A DNA stretch of 64,000 bases from Anaeramoeba flamelloides (lineage: Eukaryota > Metamonada > Anaeramoebidae): assembly GCA_027625915.1 (NCBI GenBank), contig JANTQA010000042.1, positions 4,414,001-4,478,000 on the forward strand, given 5' to 3'. Positions 9,539-23,400 of this stretch are shown here, piece after piece. The notes beneath the pieces are model-generated. The model did no database searches. It worked only from the letters and a program-made list of their open reading frames with translations, and was not told the origin of the DNA. Position numbers and translations under genes: made by a program. Numbering within the stretch: position 1 is the stretch's first letter; every line of letters begins with the position of its first letter.

Positions 9539-12500
9539 ATGGAAAAACAAACTGAAGGTATCACTGTTAGAGAATTATTAGATCTCCAAGAAAAGCTAAA
9601 GCAAGATGAGACATGTTTTTCAGCAGAAGAGATCGCCATCCAAAACATTAAAAGAAAAATCGAAAATCTAATCGATCGGCTACAAAAGATGATTGTATCA
9701 AATTTGTCACTCAACCGCTCGATGGAGTCGCTGAATGTTCTCCAACTCGAAAAATCAATGAAAGAAAATAAACCAAACAACCTTGGGAAGGTGGTCTTTT
9801 ATCAGACCCTTGATTGCCCTTTATCCACTGTGCAAAAAAACAGATATCGGCGATTGCTGTTGTTGTTAAGAACAAACCCTTTCCTAATTGCCGATTCCAT
9901 TACAAAGGTCATTGACCTTGGAAAGGAAGAAATTGATCACATCACCCACTCAGGTTTGTTTTCTGTTTATGCAAACATTTGTAACGACGAAGAAGAAAAT
10001 AATTTCTTATTACTCCTCAAGGACTGTATCGAAAATGAATTCAAAAATACAAAATTGCAATCCGATCAATTCCTTTCGAAAAATAAAATTTTGTCCCGTT
10101 TGTTATCGGCCTATACAAAATCTACTACTTCATACAAATTTCTTGTAAATAGTCTCAGGGATGTTATTCTTGAAGTAATACAAAATGATGATTATGACTT
10201 TGTAAGTTGTTTTGTTTCTTTTGTTTTTTTTTTTTTTTTAATTAATTTTTTTTTTTCTTTTTCTTTTTCTTTTTCATCTCTTGTTTTTTGTTTCATTTCA
10301 TTTCAAAAAAGAACAAAAGTTTTTCTTTTTTTCAAACATTTTGTGAAATTGTTGTGGTAAATTAACATCATTTTTTCCTTTCCAAAGTTTCTCATATTTC
10401 TTGGATCTTACAAAATATTTTTTATCATTCCTGCTGAAACTGATTTCTGCATACGCTGTTTATAAAAAGCGCCGAATGAAAGTTTTATAAAGTGTTGACC
10501 TTATCATCTTAAAATGGTGATTTAGACAGTTTTAGGCAAGAATTATAAAGCCTTTGAAGAACACCTTTTTCAAAAACTTTTTCAAACAAATGCCTTTTAA
10601 TTTACACCTTTTTTTTACTGTTTAACATTTTTTTTTCGGCTTTAGAGAAAGCTACCTTGAGATTCCAAACCACAATTTTTATCAATAAAGTAGGAACAAA
10701 ACCCAATTGATTTTAATTTTAATACCCAAACCAGATCAGAAGTATATAAAAATTTGTTCTTTTAATTTTGTTTCCATTTATTTATTACAAAATAAAGACT
10801 TTTTAAAATTTTCCCCCTCCCTCTTTTTGCTTTTTTTTTTGAGGATTTGGAAGGGGGTAAAAGGTAGAAATTATCATTTTAAGAATGGGCCAACTTTATT
10901 TTATTAGATCTTAAACAAGTATAACTTATTCTAATCTATTTTTTCAAAAATCTTGTATCATTTTTAATTTCATAAAAATGTCTTTGTACAGTTATGCCAT
11001 AAAAGATTATGTTTGGCTTTAAGAAGAAAACCCAATTCCTACACACACACACACACACATATATATATAGCATTTTTTCTCAAATAAGTTAATAAGAACA
11101 TTGCATGAAACACATCCCCATTTAGAATTCAAATATCAGTACATAATATAAATAAATAAAATAACTTTTCCTATTTAAAAAACAATATATATATATATAA
11201 GCTATTTCCAATAAAGTGTGGCAAATTTATTTTAAAATATATCTAACAAACTCAATCTTCAAAAAAGTATTTAAACATCCAAAAACATTAACTACCATTT
11301 ATTGATTCTTGATAATAATTCAATTAGTTTCTTATTATTGTATTACATAAATAAAAGATATTAAATTTTCTGATCTCGATTTTATCTGATATTTTATAGG
11401 CGTTAAAAATTGTTCTTTATTATTATCTTTAGATTGAAAAAATCGTTTTCATAACTTGTTTAATCCCAACAAATTTTCAAATAGAATTGAAAGCAAATAA
11501 CTACATTTTATTGTTTAAAAAATCATTTGCACCCATTCCATATTTCCAGTTTTTATTGAAATTGGTCGTACATTGCTTTAACCAAAAAAAGTTCTATTTT
11601 TTTTTTCATTTTTTAGAAATTTCATTGATCCAACAAATTTTGAACTAAATACCTTAGCCATTTATTCAATCGGTATTAATATTAAACTTAATTTGGTAAT
11701 GTCAATTAATGAATACTCCCACTAACAAAGATGATTTTTTATGAAAGGTAAAAAAAAAATTCCCCACTTTTTTGGAAATACCTTAGATAAACTCCATTTC
11801 AAAATAATTGGCCCATTAAAAATCAAATTACGAAAATAAAAATTTTTATATAAATTGAAGATATCTATTATATTAAAAAAATTACTATTTTACTATTCAG
11901 TCCTATAGACTAGAAATATTTGTTATTCTTCTAAAAATAAAATAAAAAAAATTAAAAAAAAAATAAATAAAAATTGGGCCATTTATTATGAAATTTAGTT
12001 TATATATATATAAATTGAATTTTAGTACTACAAGACAATTCTAGAGTTTATATAAAATGATAGTGAGAAAACCTTAATAAATAGTTGAACAGATTGATAA
12101 AATATTTTACTAATTAATGTTTTATTACCTTTTTTCTGATTTACTTTTCACAAGTATTATTTAGGGAGATAATAAAAAATATCCAACATCTTACTTTTGT
12201 GACATTATTAAAAATATTTAAAGTTGATCTTTTTTTTTTCTTTCTTTCTTTCTTTCTTACTTTATTTATTCAAACCATTTTATTATTATTATTATTATAA
12301 TTGAATAAGAATAAAAAGCAGAAAAACGAAAAAGAAAACGAAAATATAGATGAATCTAGATTGGAAAAACAACAATTTGCTATTATCTGTGGAAAGTTTT
12401 TCAATTCTTTATACCAAAAAATCCCTTTAATGCCCTATGGAATTAGATGGATAACACATGTGATTCAAGACTTTTGTAAAAAATATGATCAAGAATCCGA

Positions 12501-14697
12501 TAAAAATTTAATTTTAGGAAATTTCATTTTTTTAAGATTCCTTAATCCTGTTATTATTACACCCGAAAGATATAACATTATTCCAGATATACCAATTTTA
12601 AAGCACCATCGTAATAATTTTTTGAAAATAGCAAAATTTTTAAAATCACTTTGCAATGGGATTGAAACGGTAAAGAATAATTACCAGTTAATTGATGAAG
12701 ATTTAAAAAACATTAATTTAGATGTTAACAAATTTTTCCACGAGGTGGGGAATATTCAAGAAAGAGTTATTGGAATGTCTTTCCCTTCAACAACACAATT
12801 AATTTCAACATTACTAATTGACCGGAAGCCAAAGGCCCGAAATACATTTGTATCTTTAAATGATTTATATTCTTTGCATGCATTTTTTGGAAAATATATT
12901 ACTGACGTTGTTACAAAGGAAACAAATGTACCATTAGAAAAAAAACAATTAATGAACTGTATAAAGGATTTAGGTGATATACCAGATTTAGTTATTGATG
13001 AAGAAAACAAATATTTGTCTTATTCATTAAATTTATCTGATCAATTATTTGCAATGAAAGAAAATAAATTACCAAAAATAAAAACTAGGAAAAGAGTCAA
13101 TACTTTAACTGGATTCAGATGGTCTACTTTTAGAAATAAAAAAGAAAGCCCAAAGGGGAAGGGAAAGGAAAATGATAAGGAAACGGGAAATGGACTGGAA
13201 CAAAATAAAGATAAACAATATGACAAGGATAAAAATAAAAACACAGAGAATGGGAAGGTAAATGAGAAGGAGAAGCAGAAGCAGAAGGAGAAGGAGAAGC
13301 AGAATGAGAATGAGAAGGAGAAGGAGAAGGAGAAGGAGAAAGAAGAAAGAAAAACTATAAAGGAAAATGAAATTAAAAAAGAAATTCGATTAATCAACAA
13401 AGAAAATAAATTAAAAAAAAAAAACAGAATCAAGCTAAAAAAATATAATCCAAAAATGAAACTTAAGGGATGGAGGATGAAAAATAAAAAAAAAAACAAA
13501 AAATTTAATAAATTCAATTCAAATAACACTACAAATTTATTAGAAAAAAGAAAGAATACAAATTTTGAAGAAATAATTCTTAAAGGGGAAAAATTAAAAG
13601 GGAAAGAATATGATCAATTAATTGAAGAGGGTGAATTAAAATTAAGAAAAACATTATGCAAAATCAATTATTTAACTGGGAAAAAGGATGATGATTTATT
13701 AGAAATGCTAAAAAGGGAAAGGGAAGCTGTGCATTCAAGCTATTCGATAAATGTTGCATGCTTATTGGATTCCACATTGTTAACTTTAGAAAAAATGCCC
13801 GAATCAATCAAAAAAATGAATTATCGTCCTTTAATTTATAAGTTAAAAAAGGACTATTCCAAAAGGAGATCCGATTTGCAACTATTGGTCAAAGAGAAAT
13901 ACCAATTGCAGGGAATTTATAATAGGCTGCAAGAACTGGTCAACCAAGCGGAGTCCAGGAATTTAGGATTTGAGAATTTTGTTAAAAGTCTCATTGCTCG
14001 AAGATTTATTGAAACAAATTGTAAAAAACTAGAAAAATTGTCAAATAAAATTGTTAATTCCCAATCCCTCAATGAACAAAAGGATAAATCATTAGAATTT
14101 TTTGATATTCTCGATGATTTAATTCTGCAATACCCCCTGGTAAAAGTATATATTAATTCAACACACACCGTGTTAAAAATTATTCATAACGAAATTTTTA
14201 CAAAGTTATTTAAACAATTATTTTATCCCTTATTTGACATCAAAACTTTTAAACAAAATGATTTATTGTTTTATGAGAAAATTTTAAAAATTAAACCCGT
14301 AATCACCCCTAATTTTTTAAACGTTCCCACTCAAGTCTGGAAAAAGGATTTGTGGCAATTAGCGATCGTGGAATTAGAACGAGTGAATAATTATAAATCA
14401 CCCTTATTGAAAATTGAAGCTCTTGCAAAATGTGCAAGAATCGTTAATAATATTCTGCTATATAATGGGATCAAGGAAGTAGGCGCTGATTTGATGCTTC
14501 CCATCATGATTTATATTACCTTAACAGTTAATTTAATTAATTTACCTTCCAATATCAGGTTCATAGACCACTTTTGTTGTAGAAACCTAATAGACCCTGA
14601 ACAAGAATACTGGTTTACAGTTTTTAAATCAGCTTTTGTTTATTTAAACGAATTGGATCCTAATACAATTACACAATCACAAAGTATTTTAAAATAA
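9539..14697 (+). CDS. RasGAP-VPS9 domain protein (GAPVD1/RME-6-like); join 9539-10201, 12310-14697
   Basis: About 1,017 residues. An N-terminal helical region resembles the GAPVD1 N-terminus. A RasGAP-type domain spans residues about 90-380 and is split by the intron; it includes MPYGIRWI near 257 and FIFLRFLNPVI near 294, the FLR..NP signature. A lysine/glutamate-rich linker follows (about 480-640). A VPS9 domain lies at about 900-1010, with VNNYKSPLLKIEAL, GADLMLPIMIY and EYWFTVFKSAFVYL. VPS9 domains exchange nucleotide on Rab5-type GTPases, and the RasGAP+VPS9 combination is that of GAPVD1/RME-6, acting on endosomes. The GAP part shows no clear arginine finger at the expected place (FLSKN where GAPVD1 has LLRRG), so Ras-GTPase stimulation is doubtful. 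The donor GTAAGT at 10202 is in phase 0; acceptors at 12309, 12318 and 12321 all keep frame and I took the first. The ATG at 9539 is the first methionine before the conserved part. Confidence 0.88.
10811..10968. repeat. Right arm of an inverted repeat
   Basis: Partner of 8750-8907 in the opposite orientation; it lies inside the first intron of the RasGAP-VPS9 gene. Weaker similarity extends some tens of bases beyond both ends. Confidence 0.8.
11041..11069. repeat. (AC)n(AT)n microsatellite
   Basis: About nine AC units run directly into about five AT units within the intron. A second short AT run lies near 11188-11200. Confidence 0.9.
13260..13345. repeat. GAGAAG-type hexanucleotide repeat in coding sequence
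   Basis: Repeated GAGAAG/CAGAAG/GAGAAT units encode an alternating K-E-K-Q tract inside the RasGAP-VPS9 linker. The period of three keeps the frame. It probably forms a charged helix or disordered spacer between the two catalytic regions. Confidence 0.85.
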
Positions 14698-17496
14698 TTG
14701 TTTTTTTTTTTTTTATTTCTATTTTTATCAACTTTCATTTTTCTTTTAATATTAATATTTTACATAAGCAAGAATTGTTTTTTTTTTTTTTTTTAATTAT
14801 TTTCAAAATTTTCCCATTTATGAATTAAATTTTATTCTAACTTTTAAAATATAAAATTATTTATTAACATTACTTTTTTCCATCTTTTTTTAAATTTTAT
14901 TTTTTTTTTTTTTTGAATTGAAATTAATTTTTAATTTGATATTTTTCATTTTTTAATTTATTCCATTAATGATAAATTTAGTAAATAAAAAATAAACTAA
15001 ATATTTAAAAATAATCAATTTGTTTTGGTTTATTAAATCTAATTAAAATCCAAATTCTCTGAAATATTTTTTGTATTTTATAAATAACTGTTGTTATTTC
15101 AAGAATGTGGATGATAAAATTATCCAATATATTTCAATTGATGGCTAATATTATAATATTACAGTAATTGAAAAATATATTACATAATTTTGAATTCCGA
15201 AGAAGATGGTGTGGGTTATTGTATGTTTTGGAATTAAGTTATTACTGTTAACAAATTTTAAATTTTGAAAATTAAAAAAAAAAAATTCAATTAAGTTTTT
15301 TTTAGTTTGAATCTTTATTAACAAGATCAATTTCAAATTTTGAAAGATTAGTTTTTAAATTTGCCAATGTAACTAAAAAATTGAAACTTTCAAGATGAAA
15401 ATACATTTTCAAAGTTATTTTTTTTCTCTCGCCTTCCAAAACAGTTGAATTTGATTACTATTTGTTTTAAAATAAATTAAACAAAATTTTCATTCAGCTT
15501 TCCATAGAAAAAATTTTTTTGAACAGATTTTGAAATTTTTAATTTTTAATGTTTAAAACAGCTCAAATTATTAACTTCTCTTTTTTTAGAATTGGTGGAA
15601 TTTGAAGATTTATTTTAGTTCTTGGAAGATGTGATTTTTTGGAAAAGAAACTTTTGATTTTTTTACTTAAAATTAATAATAATAAAAACATCTTTAGTAT
15701 TTCAATTTTGTTAATAAAAATTGATAACTAGTTATTAAAAAGTAAGAAGGAACTTCCATTATCTTAAATTCCCTTTTCAAATACATTTTTGAAAATGAGA
15801 GACTTTCCCATTCAACTAAAATGAATGTCAAAAATAAAAATTAAAATTAAATATTCCACTATTAATCTAAATTATTAGAGTATAGACTAACAAAGATCTT
15901 TGATCAAGAAATAACCCAACATAATTATGTCTGGACAATTGGTTATTTTGAAATTTTTTCTTGATTTAATTTACAAAAAATAAATAACAAAAATAATTAT
16001 AACTTTTGTTAAATTTTTTATGATATTTTCAATTTTGTTGGGTTGGATCTTTTTAAAGTTATTTTTTGATTTCGAGAATTCAGCCCCTTTATTATAATTT
16101 TCAAATAATATTCTTTGAAATTGCTTTGTAAGATAACAATATAGGCAAAAAGAATTTTGAAAGCAAAGAGTCAAAAATGTTTTTGATTAAATAATAATAA
16201 ATAGTAATTGACCGAGGAATTCCCAAACAATTGATTTGTATGTTAATGAAAATTAAGAAGGTAAAGAAGAAACAAATCTTCCAAAATACACTTACATCAA
16301 CTTTAATTTCGTTTTTTCATTCTATTTTTCAACCTATATATCTCAAAAAGTGATCTTCCTTGTATGGTCTTCTAAAAGAAAAGATTTGTTCAAAATACCC
16401 ATCTTATCTAACATGTATTTTTTGGTTTATTCTATATCTTATTTTCAATCATTCAACAAAATAATATTTAAAAAAACCCAAAAAATGTTTACAAAAAAAT
16501 GTATAAAAAATCGAAAAATTAAAAATTCAACCCTGGTTTACTTTGTATTTCTTTACACAAATAGAGCAACATATGATATTTTGATTTTTAAGTTTCAATA
16601 TCTTGTGATTTTCAAAATAATCACAATTATATATTTTTCTCAAAAGCAAAATTTACATTAAAGGGAAAAGGCACTCAGATGTTTAAATAAACCTATTTTC
16701 GTCTAAAAATCATTTATTATTTGTTTGAAGGGTTTTTTCAATATATTTAAAAATTAATAAATTTCTAATTTGTTAGAGTATTTCTTTTATCAATTAAGTT
16801 GAATTATTTAGAATTTTCAAGTTAAAATCTTGTAAAATAAATTTTTAACAAAAAGGAACTTTTTTACAAAGTTTGTAATGTAAGGTTTAATTTCAAATAG
16901 CGTGCCATAAACACACAAGGTGAAATAGGAAATTAATGAAAAACCAGAGTAAATTTCTTTTCATAAAAAGATTCCAAACAAACCATATCAAATTAAATGT
17001 CAATAGTTTGATTGAAAAATTAATAGATATCATTTCGTAATTCCATCTCATTATTCAATCATTATTTTCCTTTAACTTTCATTTCCAATCCTAATTTTTC
17101 AGTAGTCTCCACAATCTAAGTTTTTGGTGAAAGTTTGTATTTTTGCAAAATTAAAATTCACAACAAATCTGTGAAAGAAAAATAGTTTTTCTTTGTCTCT
17201 TTTCGATTGTTTCTTATAACAATTTCTAGAATTAACAATTTTCGATCTCTAGATAATCTTTATTTGAAAAAACCTCAAAAAAAATTATTTTTCTAATTTT
17301 TCACCCTTTTAATGTCTTTTAAATTGTTTGGAACCATACAAAATTACCTGAAAGTGTTTAGAAAGTTTGGGAAATGTCTCAAATCATTTAAAAGATTTAT
17401 TTTAAGAAATCAGTTTTCTTTTAACAAAACCCAAAAAAATAGAAATCATTTTTTTTAACTGGTTTTTTTTTTGTTTTTTTTTTGTATTATTTTCTA
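14698..17496. other. Intergenic spacer, RasGAP-VPS9 to TFIIE-alpha
   Basis: No supported gene. 15450-15510 (with ACAAAATTTTCATTCAGC) matches 29522-29579 in reverse orientation, so a dispersed repeat is present. The 103-codon ORF at 16350-16661 has no recognised feature and is probably fortuitous. Confidence 0.5.
15450..15510. repeat. Dispersed repeat end (partner at 29.5 kb)
   Basis: About 55 bp nearly identical in reverse complement to 29522-29579, including GGAAAGCTGAATGAAAATTT in the other orientation. The 15-kb copy continues past a TA where the 29-kb copy is interrupted by a MITE. Confidence 0.6.
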
Positions 17497-20400
17497 ATGG
17501 CTGATATTGTCCGAGAAATTGTAAAATTTGTTGCAAGAGCATTCTATGAAGATATTCATGTTATAATTTTGGATACTTTACTCGTAAAAAACCTGTAACA
17601 CAAAACCATTCTTTTTCTTTTTAAATCAATCGAGCAACATCAATAACCTAACCTAATATACTTAATCTTGTTCTTTTAAAAAACCAATTTTCAAAGAATG
17701 ACCGCAAATGAAATTGCGTTACTACTCAAGATCAACCACAAAAAAATCCGAAAAGAATTAGCATTTTTGGCAAACGAAAAAAACCAATTACTCCAAAAAA
17801 AAACACAAACAGAAACAAAAATAAAAGAATACGATGATAACAACCAAGAGATCATCAAGACGAACGAAACACACAAGACACAAAAAACCCTTTATTATAT
17901 CGATTTTAAACATTTTGTTGATATTACCTTATACAAGATCCATCAAATGAAAAACACACTTGAAAAACAAGCAAAAGAAGAAGTCAATTCTTCGGAGTAT
18001 GTTTGCACAAAATGCAATGACAAATACTCAACAAACGCAGCACTTGAACTTTTAGATTATTCACTAGGGTATATGGTTTGTGAGTATTGTGGCGGGAAAC
18101 TCAAGCAAGCAGAATTAACAAAAGAAGAATCCTCGCAACTCCAATTAGATATTTTCAAAAAAGAAATTCAGCCATTAATTTCTTATCTTGAGGATACAAG
18201 AAATTTTTATATAGTTGAAGGACAAGAAGACAATCGGTTTAGTATTCTTTCAAAGTTTGGATTCATATTTTTTTTTAAAACATCATTTTTTAAAAACAAA
18301 ATCAAATCTGTAATCATCAAAAAAAAAAAAAAACAATTTTTTTTTAGTTTGAAGAACCCCGAAAGATTAGTCTGATCACAAGTTGTTTATTTTTTAATTT
18401 TTGGTTCGTCAAATTTTGGTAAACACAATTCACAAACCCTTTACCAATTTCACGCCAGTTCTTCTTCAATTCGAAAAATGAAAATCATTCAAGCTTTCGG
18501 CTGTTTTACAAATGTGAGCGCTTTGTTAAAACTTTTTGAAAGTTTTCTGTTTTAATAAAGTACAAACCTTTTTTTGAAAAATGTGCTTTTCTTCACACTC
18601 TAACCCCTACCACACATTTTAAAAAAAGACCATCACTTTATTGAAATAGAAATCTCTCAAAGTTTTAATTCCAAAAGTCCAAAACCTTATTAAAACACAA
18701 AACTTTAATAAAGTTTTAATTCTGACAACCTCATAAAAAAAAACAGTACTTACTTTTTTCAAATGGCTGTATCAAAATTTTTCATTTATTATTTGGAAAA
18801 TGACTGTATTTCAAAAAAGAAAAAATGCTAAACTATCAACAACACTGGTCGTGCGTTTATAAAACGAAATTACTCCTTTACCAATTATTTTTCTTTATTG
18901 TAAGGTTATTAGTCGTTTTTAACAAAGGGATTTGAATAAATATTTCCATTTCCAAAAAATGAAAACTGAAAGTTTTAAAAAGTATATCAAAAATGGTTGA
19001 GTAATTTAAATAGAGCAATTAGTTTGATGGTGATGAATTATTTAAAACTTTTTATTTTTTACTTGTTGATAATAACTTTTGTGTTTGATAAATTATTTTA
19101 ATTTTAGAAATAATATCTCTATATTAATAAAGTTAATGTCAAATAAAATTCGTTTTCAAAAAAGAGTAACAAAAAAAAAATTTTTTATCATAGAGATCAG
19201 GAATTGATCTATTTTAGTTTAGTAGATTATAATAGATCCTGTCATTTTTCAATTAATAAATGGAAATTTTATCAACTGGTATTCAAAAGATTTAAAAGAA
19301 TTAAAAAATGAAATATATAAGTACACATTCAATGAGTTGCTGAATTCCAAAAATTGGAAGTGTCGTTAGGTTTTCCAAAATTCAAAAGAATTGACTAAAA
19401 TCTTTGATTTTACTCTATTCTTTTAAATTTTGGAAAAGTTGTTATTTTTTTTTAATTTTAGAAATAAAAAGAAAATTTCTTAAATTTTCTATTTATTTCA
19501 AAAATTAAAAAAAAAGCGCCTTTAGGTTTTCTTGAGTTTTCTGTTTATTTGGAAAATCGATAGATTTTCGTTAGGTTTTTTTTACTTTTTGAAATAAACA
19601 TAAAATTTTGATAAATTTTCTGTTTATTTCAAAAAGTAAAAAAAAACCTAGAACACTTAACAAATAAAACAGAAAACTTCAAGAAAACCTAGGCACTTGA
19701 CGGCACTTGACGACACTCCACAAAATTATTTTACAATAATTAAAAATCTCAAAATATTTATTTAAAACTCAAAAATATTTGAGTTATCCGTCAAGTTCAA
19801 CAATTCTAAAATTCAGATCGTTTACTAACTGCTTAAATAGATATTACTATGTAATTAATAAAAATTCAAATAAATTTTGTCCTTTATGTTCAAAATATGA
19901 ACAAAAGGAAATTATAGAAAATATTGATCATTTTTTATGGGTCTGTCCTTCCTATGAAAAAGATAGATTAATGTTTTATAACAAATTAAAAGAAATAAAT
20001 CTTAATGAACTAATTTCAAATCAAGACAGTTTGAAATTATTTTCATTAATTAATAATCGTGAAATCTATGATTTTACGCTTAAATTCCTGAAAGGGAATT
20101 TAAGTCTAAGGGCAACTAGAGTGTAATCTACACTTCTTCAATAATAAAAAAAAAATAAATGGAAATTTTTTTATTTCGAGCTCCCTAAAAAATCTTTTAA
20201 TAATTATTTGTAGAAAAAACACAAGATCCTTACAAAAGAATTAGAAATTTATGTTTCAATCCGTTCAAACTATTTTGGCTGTAATTATAAGTTGAAAAGA
20301 ATAAAAAGATTTTAATAAATCAAAATAAAAACAACAATTGTCAATAATTAAATGTAGTTCTTCCTTTTGAACTTTGAGATAAAATTTATTTTTTTAATTT

Positions 20401-23400
20401 GAATCTAACGGTCAATAAAATTTATTTTTTAAATTTGTATTTGACATTAGTAGAAAATCAAAAAAAGAACTTCAAAAAACAAAAAGGTGTCTGGTATTGC
20501 TTTTGATTATTCTTTTTTGAACTATTGAGATAAAATTAAAATTTGTTCAATTGTTTTATAGACACTCTTGCTAATATTATTTGTCGCACTTTGTAAAAAT
20601 GACTAGAACTAATATGAATAAAGAAAAAAATTTATAATTGAATGAATTTCTTGTTTTAGAATAATTCAAAATGTATTGTATTAATTTGTCTGTTTTTCTT
20701 TTTTTTTTTTTTTTTTTTTTTTGGGGGGGAGATATTGTAGATTAAAACCAATTTCAGATGTAATATCAGTCAACTTACAATATCCCATTAATACATTTGT
20801 AATTGATCATGTAATAGTAGGCAATAAGTTTAAAAGTTTAAAAATATGATAGAGTAATAGTGATAAGACGTCCAATTATATCAATTTTAAAGGGACATTG
20901 TTCGGTCACACTTAACCATCTTTTTTTCTAACTGTTTGTCCTTTTTTCCAAAAGTTACAAAAACCACTTTTAGGTGCTTTTTTAATTGAGCTCTGAAAAT
21001 TGCACTTTACTTTCTGAAGATAATTAATTTTTAAAGATGTTATCTTATGAATGAGATAAATTTTTGTTTTTTGATAAACTTTGAATATGATTTGAAACAA
21101 TATTACTCACATCTTAGCTTAGATGACAAAAATAAAATAACAATTATTAATTTTAAAAAGACTTGGGTTTGGTTTTTGTCTCAAATACTCTTTCAAAAAT
21201 TGAAAAATGGTTTGTTGTGAAAAAAAGAAAATTAAAAAACAAAAAAAACTTTTTAGATAATTGGTAAAGTGACAAACCGCATTCCAAAAAGCCAGGATCG
21301 AATACTCATAACCACATTATTTTTGATTGTTTATCATTTTCTCAAAAGTTACAAAAACGGACACAGTATAATTTTAATTCAAAATCAGTTCTTATACTTA
21401 ATATAACTGCTAATTCTTTGAAGAAATCGCCTTACCTATTTGAATTTTTTTGGCAATTTTAAAATTTTAGCAGGGATACAAATTTAACCAAAATCCCTCT
21501 CGATTTATTTAGTGGATCAGATTTTTGAGAGAATCCACAATCTCTCGCCTTATTCAACAATATCTCTAATTCAAATTAGTAAATTTTGGCAAGTTCTGTT
21601 CAGTGTCACCGAGTGTCTAGCCTTTTCAGAATTCAAAAGAATCTATTAAAATCATAGATTTTACTCAATTCTTTTGAAATTTTGCAAAAGCTAACAGCGA
21701 TTTTTTTTTACTTTTGTTTTTGTTTCGAAAATATATTGATTTTCTAATCAGAACAAAAAATAAATAAAACCAAACGTTAAGTGCCGTATAGTGCCTTGGT
21801 TTTTTTAAATTTCAAATTAAAAAAAAAACCTAAAGTATGTTTTCTTTAAGAATTCATACTTTTGTTTCGAGAATCTAGTGATTTTTTAATTAAACAGAAA
21901 ACTCAAGAAAACCTAACGGCGCTTTTCCAGAATTCAAAAGAATAGAGAAAAATCAACAGATTTTGCTCAATTCTTTTGAAATTTTGCAAAAGCTAAAGGA
22001 GGTTTTCTTCAAGAATTCTTGCTTTTGTTTCGAGAATCTAGTGATTTTTTAATTAAACAGAAAATTCAAGGAAAACCTAACTGCACGTTTTATTTCATAT
22101 AAGAAATAAAAAGAAAATTTATATTTTACTCTATTCTTAAAAATTTTGGGAAAGCTAACTGCAGTTTTTTTTAACTTGAGAAATAAAAACAAAATTTAAG
22201 GTTTTTATCAATTTTCTTTCAAATAGAACAAAAATTAAGGGTAAACAGGTGAACTTTTTGTATTCTCTTTGCAATGGAAAAAAAAATAAAAATAAACTTT
22301 TATAAATCGAATAATCACAAAACAGAAATAGAATAATAAAAAATTACAATTTAATGATTCTAACCCAAAATAAACCCCAATTTAAAAATTTTAACACACC
22401 AAAATTCGATTAGTGAAAAAAAAAACTTATTTAATCAATTAAAGAAGAAATACCCAATTAGAACCATTCACTAATTGAAATGTTAACACTCTTTTATAAA
22501 TCATAATACCCACAAAACAAAAAATAAATAATTATCAATACAAATAAATCATGTGTGTGTTAAAAATTTTGGAGAGAGCAAAACAAAAAAATACATTAGT
22601 AAATTTGTTTAAATTCTATTAGGAATATTGATCGATCAAATGGTTAGATACTACCAACTAATTTTATTTGAGTTCTTCTATTTGAAACAACTCAACTTGG
22701 ACATAATATCAATGGCTGAAAAAAACTATTGATCGGACAAAGCAAATTACGTAATTCAAACAATGAAATGAAAACAAAAACTAAAAGATGAAAAAATGAT
22801 TTTCATATTTTAGAAAAATCAAAATTATTGCCAATTTGAATGAAATTGTATTATTGTGATTGTTTAGAACATTTTAGCTGTGTGGAAAATTTTGAATTTT
22901 AGTTTAAAAAACCGAATGTGAATAAATTAATAAAAAAATTAATTTTTTTTACATTTTTTTTCGTGATTTTTAATAACTAAATGAAGCATTAAACCAGATA
23001 ATCTCTTGGATTTCTATTGTTACTATCGTATTTTTTTTTAGAAATCTATAGATCAAACAAATCCCTTAATAAAAGAAATAGTATCATCTAAAGATTATTT
23101 AAGAAATTATTTCTCTTAACAAAAAAAATATTATTACTTTATTTATTTATTTTTAAGGGAAAAATAAATTCCTATTTCTCTTAAGTGAAGATTTTAATCA
23201 AAATAATTTAGAACCTAAAAAAAGAAAAGAAAATTTTCCATATAACAAGTTTTTAAATACAAAGTAAATTCATACAAAACCTTTCAACCCATTGAAAAGA
23301 AAACAGTTTTTTTTAGTTTCTAAATTATTTTTTATTTCAGAATTTATATAATGATTTTCATTTTTTTTTAATCACCGTCAATTATGTTGGCAACATTACA

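Larger units (their letters stand above)
10202..12309. other. 2.1-kb intron of the RasGAP-VPS9 gene
   Basis: It begins GTAAGT and ends after a TCTTTCTTTC-type polypyrimidine stretch (12230-12258). It is about twenty times longer than the short introns of neighbouring genes and contains the right arm of an inverted repeat (10811-10968) and a dinucleotide microsatellite. No coding exon was recognised inside. Confidence 0.75.

Noticed and set aside
13041-13529. 162-codon minus-strand ORF rich in S and F
   Set aside because: Antisense shadow of the K/E repeat in the RasGAP-VPS9 linker.
16350-16661. 103-codon ORF in the spacer before TFIIE-alpha
   Set aside because: Composition matches random translation of local AT-rich DNA; no domain, no splice context.
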